Of a stretch of 64,000 nucleotides of DNA, positions 22,990 through 35,700 are shown in pieces. The stretch is from Taudactylus pleione. Lineage: Eukaryota; Chordata; Amphibia; Anura; Myobatrachidae. The stretch spans positions 1,178,001 through 1,242,000 of the forward strand of contig JAUIMM010000001.1 of the NCBI GenBank assembly GCA_031769625.1, written 5' to 3'. The position numbers were made by a program, and so were the translations under genes. The notes under the pieces are model-generated. The model was not told where the DNA came from. It saw only the letters and a program-made list of their open reading frames with translations, and ran no database searches. Every line of letters begins with the position of its first letter. The stretch's first letter is position 1.

Positions 22990-24765
22990 ATATACGGGCG
23001 GCTAAGGCGCACACAAACACAGAAATATTTTTTATTTTTGCTGGAGAGTAGTGCACTTTGTGGGTTACACCACCCTTTAAGAAATGAGCCAGCCAGCTCT
23101 TTACTTATGGGACACAGGCACACGCTTGGCGCTGCTCCTTTGTTGATGCACGTGTGGCTACTGCGCACACAATTCACAAACACAGAAATTTTTTTTTTAT
23201 GTGGTTTGTTTGTAGTGTACTTTGGGGGTTACAACACCCTTTAACGGTCAAGCCAGCCGACCCTTTACTTATGACACAGGCGCACGCTTGGCACTAATTT
23301 GTTGATGCACGTGCGGCTACTGCGCACACAATTCACAAACACAGAAAATATTTTTTTATTTGGTTTGGAGTGTACTTTGGGGGTTACAGCGCCCTTTAAC
23401 GGTCAAGCCAGCCGGCCCTTTACTTATGACACAGGCGCACGCTTGGCACTACTTTGTTGATGCACGTGCGGCTACTGCGCCACAATTCACAAACACAGAA
23501 AATATTTTTTTATTTGTTTTGGAGTGTACTTTGGGGGTTACAGCACCCTTTAATGGTCAAGCCAGCCGGCCCTTTACTTATGACACAGGCGCACGCTTGG
23601 CACTACTTTGTTGATGCACGTGCGGCTACTGCGCACACAATTCACAAACACAGAAAAAATTTTTTTATTTAGTTTGGAGTGTACTTTGGGGGTTACAGCA
23701 CCCTTTAACGGTAAAGCCAGCTGGCCCTTTACTTATGACACAGGCGCACGCTTGGCACTACTTTGTTGATGCACGTGCAGCTACTGCGCACACAATTCAC
23801 AAACACAGAAAATATTTTTTTATTTGGTTTGGAGTGTACTTTGGGGGTTACAGCACCCTTTAACGGTCAAGCCAGCTGGCCCTTTACTTATGACACAGGC
23901 GCACGCTTGGCACTACTTTGTTGATGCACGTGCGGCTACTGCGCACACAATTCACAAACACAGAAAATATTTTGTTATTTGGTTTGGAGTGTACTTTGGG
24001 GGTTACAGCACCCTTTAACGGTCAAGCCAGCTGTCCCTTTACTTATGACACAGGCGCACGCTTGGCACTACTTTGTTGATGCACGTGCGGCTGCTGCGCA
24101 CACAATTCAAACACAGAAAATATTTTTTTATTTGGTTTGGACTGGAGTGTACTTTGGGGGTTACAGCACCCTTTAACGGTCAAGCCAGCCGGCCCTTTAC
24201 TTATGACGCAGGCGCACGCTTGGCACTACTTTGTTGATGCACGTGCGGCTACTGCGCACACAATTCACAAACACAGAAAATATTTTGTTATTTGGTTTGG
24301 AGTGTACTTTGGGGGTTACAGCACCCTTTAACGGTCAAGCCAGCCGTCCCTTTACTTATGACACAGGCGCACGCTTGGCACTACTTTGTTGATGCACGTG
24401 CGGCTGCTGCGCACACAATTCAAACACAGAAAATATTTTTTTATTTGGTTTGGACTGGAGTGTACTTTGGGGGTTACAGCACCCTTTAACGGTCAAGCCA
24501 GCTGGCCCTTTACTTATGACGCAGGAGCACGCTTGGCACTACTTTGTTGATGCACGTGCAGCTACTGCGCACACAATTCACAAACACAGGAAATATTTTT
24601 TTATTTGGTTTGGAGTGTACTTTGGGGGTTACAGCACCCTTTAACGGTCAAGTCAGCCGGCCCTTTACTTATGACGCAGGCGCACGCTTGGGCACTACTT
24701 TGTTGATGCACGTGTGGCTACTGCGCACACAATTCACAAACACAGAAAAAATATTTTTTTTTTTA
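22990..24765. repeat. Tandem array of 155/158-bp units in the hAT 5' region
   Basis: About 11 units share 'gtgtactttgggggttacag', 'ctttacttatgacacaggc' and 'attcacaaacacagaaa'. Later units start at 23824, 23979, 24137, 24292 and 24450, giving spacings of 155, 158, 155 and 158, that is a two-unit higher-order repeat of 313 bp. The first unit, nearest the transposase, is the most diverged. Copy 2 begins the same array at about 63553 and is cut by the window end. Confidence 0.92.
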
Positions 24766-25145
24766 GCACTTGGGCGGAGCACCCCTGACAGACAGAGCAC
24801 CCCCTGGACAACACTACAGCACCCCTTTAGGACTGGGACACTGCACATGACTTTGGAGTGGACACAGCCCCTATGGACAATTGACTGCACAACACAGTCC
24901 AGCCAGCCCCTATGGACTTTGAAGTAGTGGACACAGCCCCTATTGACAACAGCAGCACAGCACAACACAGCCAGCCCCTGTGGACTTTGAAGTTGTGGAC
25001 ACAGCCCCTATGGACAACAGCAGCACAGCGCAGCACAGCACAGCACAACACTTCTCTGCACTACACTACACTACACTACACTACACTACACAGCCCAGCC
25101 AGTCCTAACTCCCACCCTCCCTCTTCACTGTACACAGCCGAGTGA
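24766..25145. repeat. Low-complexity 'cagcccctatggac' repeats and ACTAC microsatellite
   Basis: Three or four copies of a ~60-bp unit containing 'acacagcccctatggacaac' run from 24840 to 25020, followed by 'actac' repeats at 25063-25090. It is part of the hAT 5' region. No coding content. Confidence 0.7.
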
Positions 25146-25428
25146 GAAAATGGCGCCGACGCGGCTACCTTATATAGGATCCAAAACCCGCGAGACCCGG
25201 AAGGCGGGATGATGATGTTTTGCCTCGATTTCAGATCCGAGTCTGGCGGGAAAAGTCGAGCTTGACTTGTCCCCCAACATCCCCCCATTGTGTCAATGTG
25301 GCCAATGTGAAATTATTAGAAGGTGTAAAATGGTTGATTTGGGGGCATTGTAGGTGTAATTTGAATTTTGGCACTACTATGGGGCCTATATTGAACTAGC
25401 GGATACTATGGGGCATACATTGAACTCG

Positions 25429-26027
25429 AGGCCTGATTCAGAGCCGCTCATAAGCGGCCGCTCGTTCGCTCCGAGCGATGTTCGCACAACTGCGCATGCG
25501 TATGGGTCGTAATACGCATGCGTCAACCAGTCATTGCGGTCGGAATTCGTGTGCTCGTAAAGCAGCGAGGGGCTGTTAATTTGAGTGACAGAATGTACCG
25601 TTTGTGGGTGGTAACAGGGGAAGGTGCTTGAAAACGGGGGAGTGGAGATCCGAACGCAGGCGTGCCAAACGGTCAAAATGGTGTTTAATGGGTGTGCATA
25701 ATTAACAAAGCAGCATCATCGACCACGTCACTTGGTTGTCTTTTAGCCTGAACTGCTTGCAGTGATTGCGGGAAGTAAATCCTACCACAAGCACTGTGAG
25801 CAGTTCAGACGCCTTTCGATGTTCCCGATTAATCAAATAAATAGCGGAGATGACGTATGATGCAAACTGCAAAGGGGCGTCTTTACAAATTAGCGAGCAC
25901 ATTTTTCGGACGCTCGCTCTGACATAGAGGCGTCCACAGACCGCAAAGTGCGAGCGCTCAATTTAAATATCCGGCCCCTTTTTCAGAACGACCGTCAGCA
26001 AATAGCATCTGACTCTGAATTAGGCCC
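25429..26027. mobile_element. MITE, 'GGCCTGATTCAGAG' family, about 599 bp
   Basis: It starts AGGCCTGATTCAGAGCC and ends CTCTGAATTAGGCCC, with TCG on both sides (25426-25428 and 26028-26030). The three-base target duplication matches the other family members in this window. Confidence 0.75.
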
Positions 26028-26542
26028 TCGGTCATTACTAGGGGGCAGAAAATTAACAACCAGTGTGGGGAGAGGTCTCTCTCTTGAAGCATTGGGATGG
26101 GGGCCCCTTCAAAATGTTGCTATGGGACCCTTGAAGTTTTGGCTACACCCCTGTCCAGGCCTAATGGAAGTATACAATGCATATAAGTATGATTACAGTT
26201 ATTCATTACATTCGGTGTATAAGCACAGTATGCTGTGAATGCGCATTTATAGTATACGTGGGCTATACTAAGTGGTAATAATGTTAAATTCATGAACTTG
26301 ATGTTGCTTATTTTTACAAGAAGCTCCCAGTTGCCTTACAGTGATTCTCTTTGGTTTGCGAGAACTAGTGATCCAGGCAGCAGGTACTGTACATGTGCGC
26401 AGCGCTGCCACCGGGAAATATGGGGCCTAGTAAAACAGCGCTCCCCATCCGGTCCCCTTACTGCTGTACCCCCCATTCCCCCCAATAGAGGCCCTGTGTG
26501 CATGATGGAGACCATGAGTCAGAAGCCTGGCCTGCCATGGTT
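26028..26542. other. Upstream flank of the PHF7-like gene
   Basis: Dispersed-repeat pieces ('ggggccccttcaaaatgttg') and unassigned sequence. No gene is seen. Confidence 0.4.
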
Positions 26543-26550
26543 ATGCAAAT
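26543..26550 (+). promoter_or_regulatory. Perfect octamer motif ATGCAAAT
   Basis: An exact POU-factor octamer lies 186 bases upstream of the PHF7-like ATG and just upstream of two CRE-like sites. One 8-base match has low specificity; its location in a likely promoter is the only support. Confidence 0.35.
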
Positions 26551-26553
26551 CAG

Positions 26554-26579
26554 TGATGTCACAGAGGCCAGTGACATCA
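26554..26579. promoter_or_regulatory. Inverted pair of CRE-like sites
   Basis: TGATGTCA (26554-26561) and TGACATCA (26572-26579) are reverse complements of each other, and each is one transition from the CREB/CREM consensus TGACGTCA. They lie about 160-180 bases before the ATG of a gene whose mammalian counterpart is testis-specific. Function is inferred only. Confidence 0.4.
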
Positions 26580-26735
26580 TAGCACAGGACAGCAGGTGAG
26601 GCTCACACAGAGCAGCAGACACATTATAGTTACAGATTCTTAGCGAGGTGCATCGTTTTTATTATAAGACGAATTTTCTCTAATTGTACAACTAGAGAAG
26701 CTTCTAAGAGGCTGTACGACTTAATGTGAGGCGTC

Positions 26736-26749
26736 ATGGCCTCCCCTAG
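26736..26749 (+). CDS. phf7: PHF7-like coding exon 1
   Basis: ATG GCC TCC CCT AG followed by a strong donor, GTAAGT. It supplies M-A-S-P and two bases of codon 5. The start was chosen because it is the only ATG that joins in frame to the basic exon 2. The 5' UTR start is not determined. Confidence 0.75.
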
Positions 26750-29700
26750 GTAAGTGAGAATTGTTGTTATTTGTTTTTGGGAGAGGGGATTGTATTATTT
26801 TCCTTATTTAAAACAGCTTGAATTATTTTTAAATGCAATAGTACTAAGTAATGTGTACATACCTGTAATATAGTTGCCTAGTCGTTACAGTTAGCCGTCC
26901 AATCAACATATAACGCTAAATTCAAAATGATCAGGGGAAACAACAATTTAATAATACTCAGACATGACTCTGTAGGCAGAGCTGGTCCTGCACGGGGACT
27001 ACTGGTCTCCCAATATATACTTACATATGAGAATGTTCAATGAGGTACAACCTATATGGTTACATCTCAGAGAGAAATCCTAAAAAGAAATATATTAATA
27101 ACACTCAAGGGCACTTATCTGCTTATATAATCTATATACATTCTGCAGAGTTTGGTAATAATCACTTAGTCACATATAAATCTCTGCCATCATAATCGTG
27201 TTGGATGCACAGGCTGTAGAATGTCATTAGCAGCTGCAGCATCATACAAATACAATACTGGGAATCTCCCAAACAGGTCTTTGCAGTGTGATTGAATTTA
27301 CATACATAGAAATATGATTTGTACTGGCAGAACCTGGCTTAGGATAGTAATTAGGCACAGCATCCAGGTATTTACACACAGGATTAAGACTAATCCATAT
27401 AAACTAAATTTGCCACAATGTTTTAGTCACAGGTTGGGTATATGTGTTTGTTATAAGATAGGTTAACAAGTCCCCATTATGACTGGGCTATTACCAAATG
27501 TAAGAAGACTTATCTGTAGAGAGTACCTCCAGGTAATATGTAGGAGAGGGTATGTACATGAAAGACCCCAGACCATGAGTGACAACCTGCTTCTGCTGTT
27601 ACTCTGTTATACAGACCCCATCCTTTTCAAGGTTCTCATAATGTGTTACTACTGACTACTGTACGTTTCTCATGCCACACCAGTCTCCCTGCTCTCTCAT
27701 CCACCGTCCTCTGTATAATGGTGTGACAGCAGAAGAAGGTTAGCACTCATGGTCTGGGATCTTTCATCTACAATCTGCCTCCTATATACTACCTAACATT
27801 GGTGTAATTACCATAGGTGCAAGGGGTGCAGCTGCTATACAGCCCAGAGCTGAGGGGGAACCCTTCCTTGTCAAAGTTACATGTATTATATATATATTTC
27901 ACCATTGGGTGATACATATGAGCTGTCATATTGCATTAGTTTTGTAACAAGTACTCAGTGAAGATTACGGATTTGCATGCAAAGCAAAAATATACAAATA
28001 CAATTCCGACTAACTAACACTTTGGTTTGATGCACCTGGTGCAGATGGACAGGCTCATGTATGAAAGTAAAGTCCCACATCACACACCTGGAAATACACA
28101 GGGTGTTATAAGGCAGTGCATGCATTTGCAGGCCCAGATAGCCTCAGACAGTACACTTCTGCCAATGTACCATTTACATACACAAATGTGACACCTGTAA
28201 TAGGCACAGTCCTGATGTCCCCTCACTCTCATGATATTATGTAAGACATACTGTAAGTGAGATGGAGCCGAGCAGTATTCTAGGAGAAAAAACAGGTAAA
28301 TGCGGTGGTTCTAGTGTCGGTTGGGTGTGGAAGTGATGCAATCTTTCATCATGCACAATTATATTTTCTAGTGTATCTGCTGCTGCTGTATACCCACAGA
28401 GGTGCAGAGTCATTGTCTGAGGGCAGTCCCAGGGACTGTGGCCTGTTGAATCACGTTTGCACATAGAGAAGTGTCCAACTTCTTGCAGTTTGTAAATGAC
28501 CCTTAATGAAAGCAATCTGATTGGATTATTGCACAGTTACACATAACCCCTATACAGTATATGTGTGCACAATCTTTACCTCTTAGCGTGTGGTTGCTGT
28601 GAAGCCTTTGGGTGGAAGTCATACATGTAGTTATGGTTTGGTTGGACATTAAGGGTCTAGTGTGGCTATTTCTGATCCTCTGGTCTTTCGGCACCTTGCG
28701 ACCCACTTCCACTAAAGCGCCAGCTCTCAGAATTCACTGTATAGGACACATACATAAAGGAGGGTTATTATGATTTGCACATTTATGGCATCATTTTGTT
28801 TTTGTATCTTTGTTTAGGAAAAGAAAGCGAAAGACAAATAGGGATCCGGCTCCAAGCTCATCGCTGGACGCCGCTCCCGGTAAGAGAGGAGCCAGGAGAA
28901 GTCTTATTACACCTTCAGTAATATAACTGTAATTACACACATTGCTGGTGTCCTGAGATCTGCCTCCTAGTAATTATACAGTGGGTCATTAATAATAATA
29001 ATGCTCTTTATGGATTAGGGGTAGTTCTCCCGCACAGCTTTACATTGTTGTAAAATGATTGCTCTGTATTGTACCACAGTGCTCGGTGCAGGTCTCAGAC
29101 ACTATCTAGTTACTAGGAGCTGCCATGTCTGTGTGATATTCCAGCAATGATACAGTATCCCAAATGCTGCTATTGTTGGGGAGGGGGAACCATGTCAGAA
29201 CTAGTCCCATAATACAATGTTATATAAATGATATATTCTTGGGGGCTGTAAACAGGAACAATCAGACATTGTTTGGAGATACCTTTACCCTCCCCAGTAA
29301 TTACAATATTGGGCACATTATGCTGGAATATCTGTAAGTGATGGTGATTACCGGTGATTATATCATACATGCCTACTCTCCCGGAGCGTCCAGGAGGCTC
29401 CCAAAAATTGTCTTGCACTCCCAGCCGCCTGGAAAAGTGGTCAAGTCTCCCGGGCGGCCACATTCCCTTGGACCCCCACACACACCCCTGCAGCGGAGGG
29501 GCAGATAAAGCGATTTGTGATGAATCGCATCATGATGGCCTTGCCCCCTGCTTCACAATCCTGGTAATCTCGTGATTGTGTAGTGGGGACGGGGCCACGA
29601 TGAGGCTATTCTACCATCACGCCCCCGCACCGCCCCATGAGCCCCATCACGTCCCCTGTCCTGTTATATAACCTATGCTCCCTCCCTCTGTATGCTCTGC

Positions 29701-32700
29701 CAGCTACAGTCCCACCAGCCCCTATTATCTTAGCATTATGCTCTCCCTCTAGTCTATGAGCTCTAATTAGCGCCACCGTCTACCCTCTGTCTCACAGCTG
29801 CCATCCTTCACCAACCTTATATGTACTTGTGCTGTATTGTAGGTGTAAGATGTATTTTGTAGGATTTATATCTCTCCGGCACTACATTATTATTACTTAT
29901 TTATGAACAGTTATATATATATATTCCCTATCACTTGGAGACACATTACTGCAGGGTTAATTATTTTCAATTTTTTGGCAAAAGCAAACTAACCTGCCAG
30001 TGTGTTTTTGTTTTTGTGTTTTTTGGAGTGTGGGATGAAACCTGAGGAAACCCACCTAAACACAAGGAGAACATGCAAACTCTACACTCATAGTGGCTTG
30101 ATCAGGAATCGAACTCAGGACATTATTGCATGATGACACTCATTTTAAACATGTATTGCTGGAGGTGACACACACATAATAGCACATCTTACAGCTAACC
30201 TCTTATCTTACTTCCACAGAATGCGTTTTCTGCGGCCGTGCAGAGAATGACGTGGCCAAATTTGGAGAGTTGCTAACTAATAGCAAAGAGAAGCTGACCG
30301 TCCACCACTACTGCCTGGTATATATGCTAATAAATGATTGATGAACATCAGTATACATACACACACAGGGTGGGACTGGCCCACAGGGGTATAGGGGAAA
30401 TCCCCGGTGGGCCCCACTGTCTGAAAGCCCCACCCCCTCCTCTAGGCGTCATGCTCCAGACTGTGCACTGAATTGTACATTGTTACTATATTAGAGGGTC
30501 AGTTACCTTGTGGAGCAGGACCCCTGATAAACATCAGTTCATGATTCACTTCTATAGAAACTACATCAAGATTTGCCTAATGGTTAGCCAAGCAAATTTC
30601 GCAGCTGTCCACATCCCCTCTATTGGATGACCACACCTCTTTGTTGGATGACCACACCCCCTCTGACGGATAGGCCCCTATCACTGCTTTTCCCTGGTGA
30701 GCCCTTTATGCCCCAGTACGACACAATATATATATATTTCCTCCATTTTTAACTTTAGACATAGTGAATATTTTTTTGCGGAATCTTCCCCTAAGGATAT
30801 GTAGATATCTGCACAGTTAATGCTAAATGCAGGAAACAGTGTAACAATGTACTCCCAGTAATAACACGGGAATATACGCTACAGACACAAGTGTATCACA
30901 TTGTTATTGGGAATGCAGTACAGGTGTTAGCTCAGTGATTATACCCATAAGTACATCTCCCCTGTCTCTCTGATCCAGCTGCTATCCACCGGTATGCCGC
31001 AAAGAGGCAGAGACAGCCAAGGATTCTACGGCTTCCTCTTCACGGACGTGCGGAAGGCAGCGAGACGGGCAGCAGAGATGGTGAGGGGGCTGATCATGGT
31101 GATACTTCCTCATGTTATGTGACCGGCGCCCAGCAAACATTCTCTTTTTATGTCACAGGAAAACTGAATTACACATATTGTGCCTGATCCTGAGTACACA
31201 CATCGTCTAGTGTGTACCCAGCATAAAGTTGGGTACACACTAGGTCGACAACCTATTTGACGATTGGTAAGTGTATACTTACCAATTCGTCTGCCCAATG
31301 TGCCGGGCTTGACAGCTCAAATGGGAGGGCATTTAAATCACCCACCCAGCTGAGCTGACAATCACCGCCAGGTCTAGCTGTATGTGTACGGGTGATAGGC
31401 GGATCATCCGTACATACCAGCAGATGGCCGATGTATCTTTCAGATATATCGGCAATCGGCTATGCCACACAGCAGATCAGATATGGCTGTGAACGACGTC
31501 TCCTATACACATGTACACACCCGGCGATGCACTATAGATATATCACCCATTTAAGCGAGCAGGTGATATATCTATCAGTGTGTACCTGGCTTTAGAGGTG
31601 CTGTTTCCTATCTCTTCGGCTATGGAGCAGCACAGAAGGTGGTTAGCAGAGGACCTGGCTATACGTGTTAATTACAGTGATGATTTTATTATTAGTAAAG
31701 GGGTTATTTAGGGGTGGGTAAGGGAAGCCAGCACTCAGGATCCTGGTGGTCAGAATCCCGATGCAGGCATCCCGACAGGTTAAGGATACTGACACCTGCA
31801 GGTAAGTATCCTAAACCCTCCCCCTAAACCTATCACTCCCTCCCCACAGCCAAACCTGTCCCTCCCTCCCCGCAGCCTAAACCTGTCCATCCTTCCCCAC
31901 AGCCTAAACCTGTCCCTCCCTCCCCGCAGCCTAAACCTGTTGCTCCCTCCCCACCGTCTAAACCTGTCCCTCCCTCCCCGCAGAATAAACCTGGCCCTCC
32001 CTCCCCATAGCCTAAACATGTCCCTCCCTCCCCACAGCCTAAACCTGTCCCTTCCTCTCCACAGCCTAAACCTAGCCCTCCCTCCCCGCAGCCTAAACCT
32101 GTCCCTCGCTCCCCACAGCCTAAACCTGTCCCTCCCTCCCCACAGCCTAAACCTGTCCCTCCCTCCCCGCAGCCTAAACCTGTTCCTCCCTCCCCACAGC
32201 CTAAAACTATCCCTCCCTCCCCACAGCCTAAACCTGTCCCTCCCTCCCCGAAGCCTAAACCTCTCTTCCTTTCCCCCCTGCAGCTTAAACCTAGCCCTCC
32301 CCCAAGTGCCTAATCCTAACCCCTAGCACCCTCCCCCTATCATGCAATACCGTCGGGATGCCGGTGGTTGGGATGCTGGTGCCAGGTACTAAATGGTGTC
32401 TGGATTCCAGCACTGGCATTCTGAGTGCCGGCTTCCCGACAGCTGGGAAATAAACTACATCCCATTATATATAGTGGGGAACCTCCTTACACCCATTGTT
32501 CTTCTCTTACTCACTATTGTCATTTGTCATTTATAATGTTTGCAGACCTGCACAGTGTGTAAGGAACCGGGAGCATCCATCCACTGCAGCAGGAAGGGCT
32601 GCACAGAGAACGTGCACTTCCCATGTGGCCAGGAGAAGGGCTTCATCTCCCAGTATGCCGAGCAGTTTCCGTGAGTAATCCATTTACTTCTAGGTATTGG

Positions 32701-35700
32701 CTACATCCCATTAGTTATAGCTAAAGTGCATTAAGTGCGAGAAATGCCATGTGCAATGTACATGATATCATACTGTATTATTGGAGAATGTGGACGTGGG
32801 GATAAAGACTAAATATATAGATGATAGAGACCTGGCATTGAGCGTCGGGGAAAGGGGTGGTAACAAAACTTTGCTTTTGGGTGGATTGTTTAGTCTTTAA
32901 ATGTAGAAGAGGTCACACATGGGGTGACAGCAGGAGGTAGCTCTATGGGAGAACATGCAGTTACAGAGGCTCTATTGATGTTTCCTTTGAAGTACTCACA
33001 ATTTGTACTCTTACATTGTTCCCTTATAGATCATTTTGCACAAAGTATCAGCCCTTTCAGAAGGCTAAGCCACAGGAAGACCCCAGTGCATGCACCATCT
33101 GCCTGGAAGATCTGACACCTTCTCCATCTTATGAGGTGATTAAATGCCCCTGCTGCAAACATACCTGGCTCCACAGGACCTGCGTGCAGGTAAGTTCTCA
33201 CGTTACTACTTACTCCTCACCGGGACAGACTCTTATCAGAGCCAGTGTCTTGGCCAAAATAATCTTGATAAATTGCCCCAAAAGTGCGATGAGATAAGCA
33301 GGAGGTGAGCCAGGAGGAGCCCCATGGAGTGGAGGGATTAGAGGAGAATGGGGGGTGGTCACCAATATCAAATGCTGCCCTGAGGTCATGGGATATAAGA
33401 ATAGTGAACTGGCCATGAGGAGGCCACCAGTGATTGTGGGGGGAATGAAGGGACCCAAAGCCTGATTGGAGAGGACCTAGGAGGGATTGGGAGGAGGGGA
33501 ATGAGGTGCTGTCATTGTACACCAATCGCTCGCAGGGGCTTAGGGGTAAGGGGAGGACAGATGGGACACTACATTTATCGCTCTGCATTTTATGGGTGAT
33601 CTAATGCAGAAGCTGATAACTGTGTCCACTCTTTATACTGTATATGATGTTTTATGACACATGATGATGCTGCCTGACATTAGGCTGGTGTCTTATACTC
33701 ACTCAGTCAGCTCTTGTGCAGGACTTTTGCTTTATAGCTGTAAGTATGTTATATATATATCTCCAAATGACAGCCAGCACACGCTGTATATATCAGTAAG
33801 GCTTTGTCTGTGGTGACGCCTCATTGGTGCTCAATGAACACCAAATCCACATCCAAAGTAGTTGCACAAAAGCAGAGGTCACTCACCAGGACTTCTCTTC
33901 ATAGTGGTAAAACACCTACTTTACTTGTCACAGCATTGGTGCAATAATCAAGAAGGTCGATGTTTCCACCGCAAAAACGCTGTCTTTTTCAAGACACCAC
34001 CAGTGCATAGGACAGGACACGTATATATATATATATTAATTAATTCGAACCTCTAACTGTACATTTATTACAGATGCAGGCACTAAGCGCAGGAAAGTAT
34101 TACCTGAAGTGTCCCATATGCCAGAATATGGAGCGCTTCCAGAAGGAGATGGTACGGATGGGCATCTACATTCCTCACAGGTATATTATATAACTGTTTT
34201 ATTTACCTTTAACATAATACTGTAGAATCCGGCACCACCCTCACCCTCATCCCTCACTGGGCGCATCGCTAAACGTATGGGCTGACCAGGGGCATAATGA
34301 GGCTGGAGGGGACCACGTGCAGATGTCTGTGAGCCACACACCCCCCTGACAATACATGTCAGTAATCTGGCATTATACTTGGAAATGTGGTGTCAGCTAC
34401 ACTTATCTGGTGATCACGCCAGAAACTTGGTGCCGGCGCCACTTTGCATAATAACAGAGTAATGTTGCTGGGCAGCAGCGGGATGGACTGTACATAGGTA
34501 ATTGAGATGGCTGCAAGGAGTGCGCTGTGTGTCCCCTGCACCCATTATAGAGACGCCACTGGTGCCGATACATGTACATAGCTTACACGGGGAAGTGACC
34601 GCTCACTTCTGTGGTTGTTCACCTTGTATTTCATACTAATGTAATGCTATAAGCAACATGTACCCAATACTAATGTAATGCTATAAGCAACATGTGCCCA
34701 ATACTAATGTAATGCTATAAGCAACATGTGCCCAATACTAATGTAATGTTATAAGCAACATGTGCCCAATACTAATGTAATGCTATAAGCAACATGTGCC
34801 CAATACTAATGTAATGCTATAAGCAACATGTGCCCAATACTAATGTAATGCTATAAGCAACATGTGCCCAATACTAATGTAATGCTATAAGCAACATGTG
34901 CCCAATACTAATGTAATGCTATAAGCAACATGTGCCCAATACTAATGTAATGCTATAAGCAACGTGTGCACAATACTAATGTAATGCTATAAGCAACGTG
35001 TGCCCAATACTAATGTAATGCTATAAGCAATGTGTGCCCAATACTAATGTAATGCTATAAGCAACATGTGCCCAATACTAATGTAATGCTATAAGCAACA
35101 TGTGCCCAATACTAATGTAATGCTATAAGCAACATGTGCCCAATACTAATGTAATGCTATAAGCAACATGTGCCCAATACTAATGTAATGCTATAAGCAA
35201 CATGTGCCCAATACTAATGTAATGCTATAAGCAACATGTGCCCAATACTAATGTAATGCTATAAGCAACATGTACACAATACTAATGTAATGCTATAAGC
35301 AACATGTGCCCAATACTAATGTAATGCTATAAGCAACATGTGCCCAATACTAATGTAATGCTATAAGCAACATGTGCCCAATACTAATGTAATGCTATAA
35401 CAACATGTGCCCAATACTAATGTAATGCTATAAGCAACATGTGCACAATACTAATGTAATGCTATAAGCAACATGTGCCCAATACTAATGTAATGCTATA
35501 AGCAACATGTGCCAAATACTAATGTAATGCTATAAGCAACATATGCCCAATACTAATGTAATGCTATAAGCAACATGTGCCCAATACTAATGTAATGCTA
35601 TAAGCAACATGTGCCCAATACTAATGTAATGCTATAAGCAACATGTGCACAATACTAATGTAATGCTATAAGCAACGTGTGCCCAATACTAATGTAATGC

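Larger units (their letters stand above)
1..23438 (+). repeat. Left copy of a large direct duplication
   Basis: This interval aligns almost base for base with 51620-64000 in the same orientation; by eye the copies differ at about 1-2 percent of positions. The offset is 51619 at the start and changes only at discrete indels: a 531-bp MITE present only in copy 2, a 451-bp loss in copy 2 (copy-1 3574-4024), a local duplication plus MITE in copy 2 near 57870-58670, a 33-bp loss in copy 1 near 7098, and an 11,957-bp loss in copy 2 (copy-1 9131-21087). The left limit is unknown because the window starts inside the copy. It could be a true segmental duplication or an uncollapsed haplotype. Confidence 0.95.
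20197..25290 (-). mobile_element. hAT-type DNA transposon (copy 1)
   Basis: A decayed hAT transposase (22969-20860) is read on the minus strand. The 3' side (20197-20840) starts near 'gggtgtgcaccggccac' and holds 'ttttggatctggatc'-rich sequence typical of an amphibian hAT family, recognised from memory. The 5' side carries a 155/158-bp tandem array and a 'gatccaaaacccgcgag' segment (25175-25195). I could not find a matching inverted terminus or 8-bp target duplication at the right end, so the right limit is approximate. Confidence 0.7.

Noticed and set aside
31940..32326. Pro/Leu/Ser-rich 128-residue frame
   Set aside because: Translation of a 27-bp minisatellite in intron 4; no start context or exon structure.
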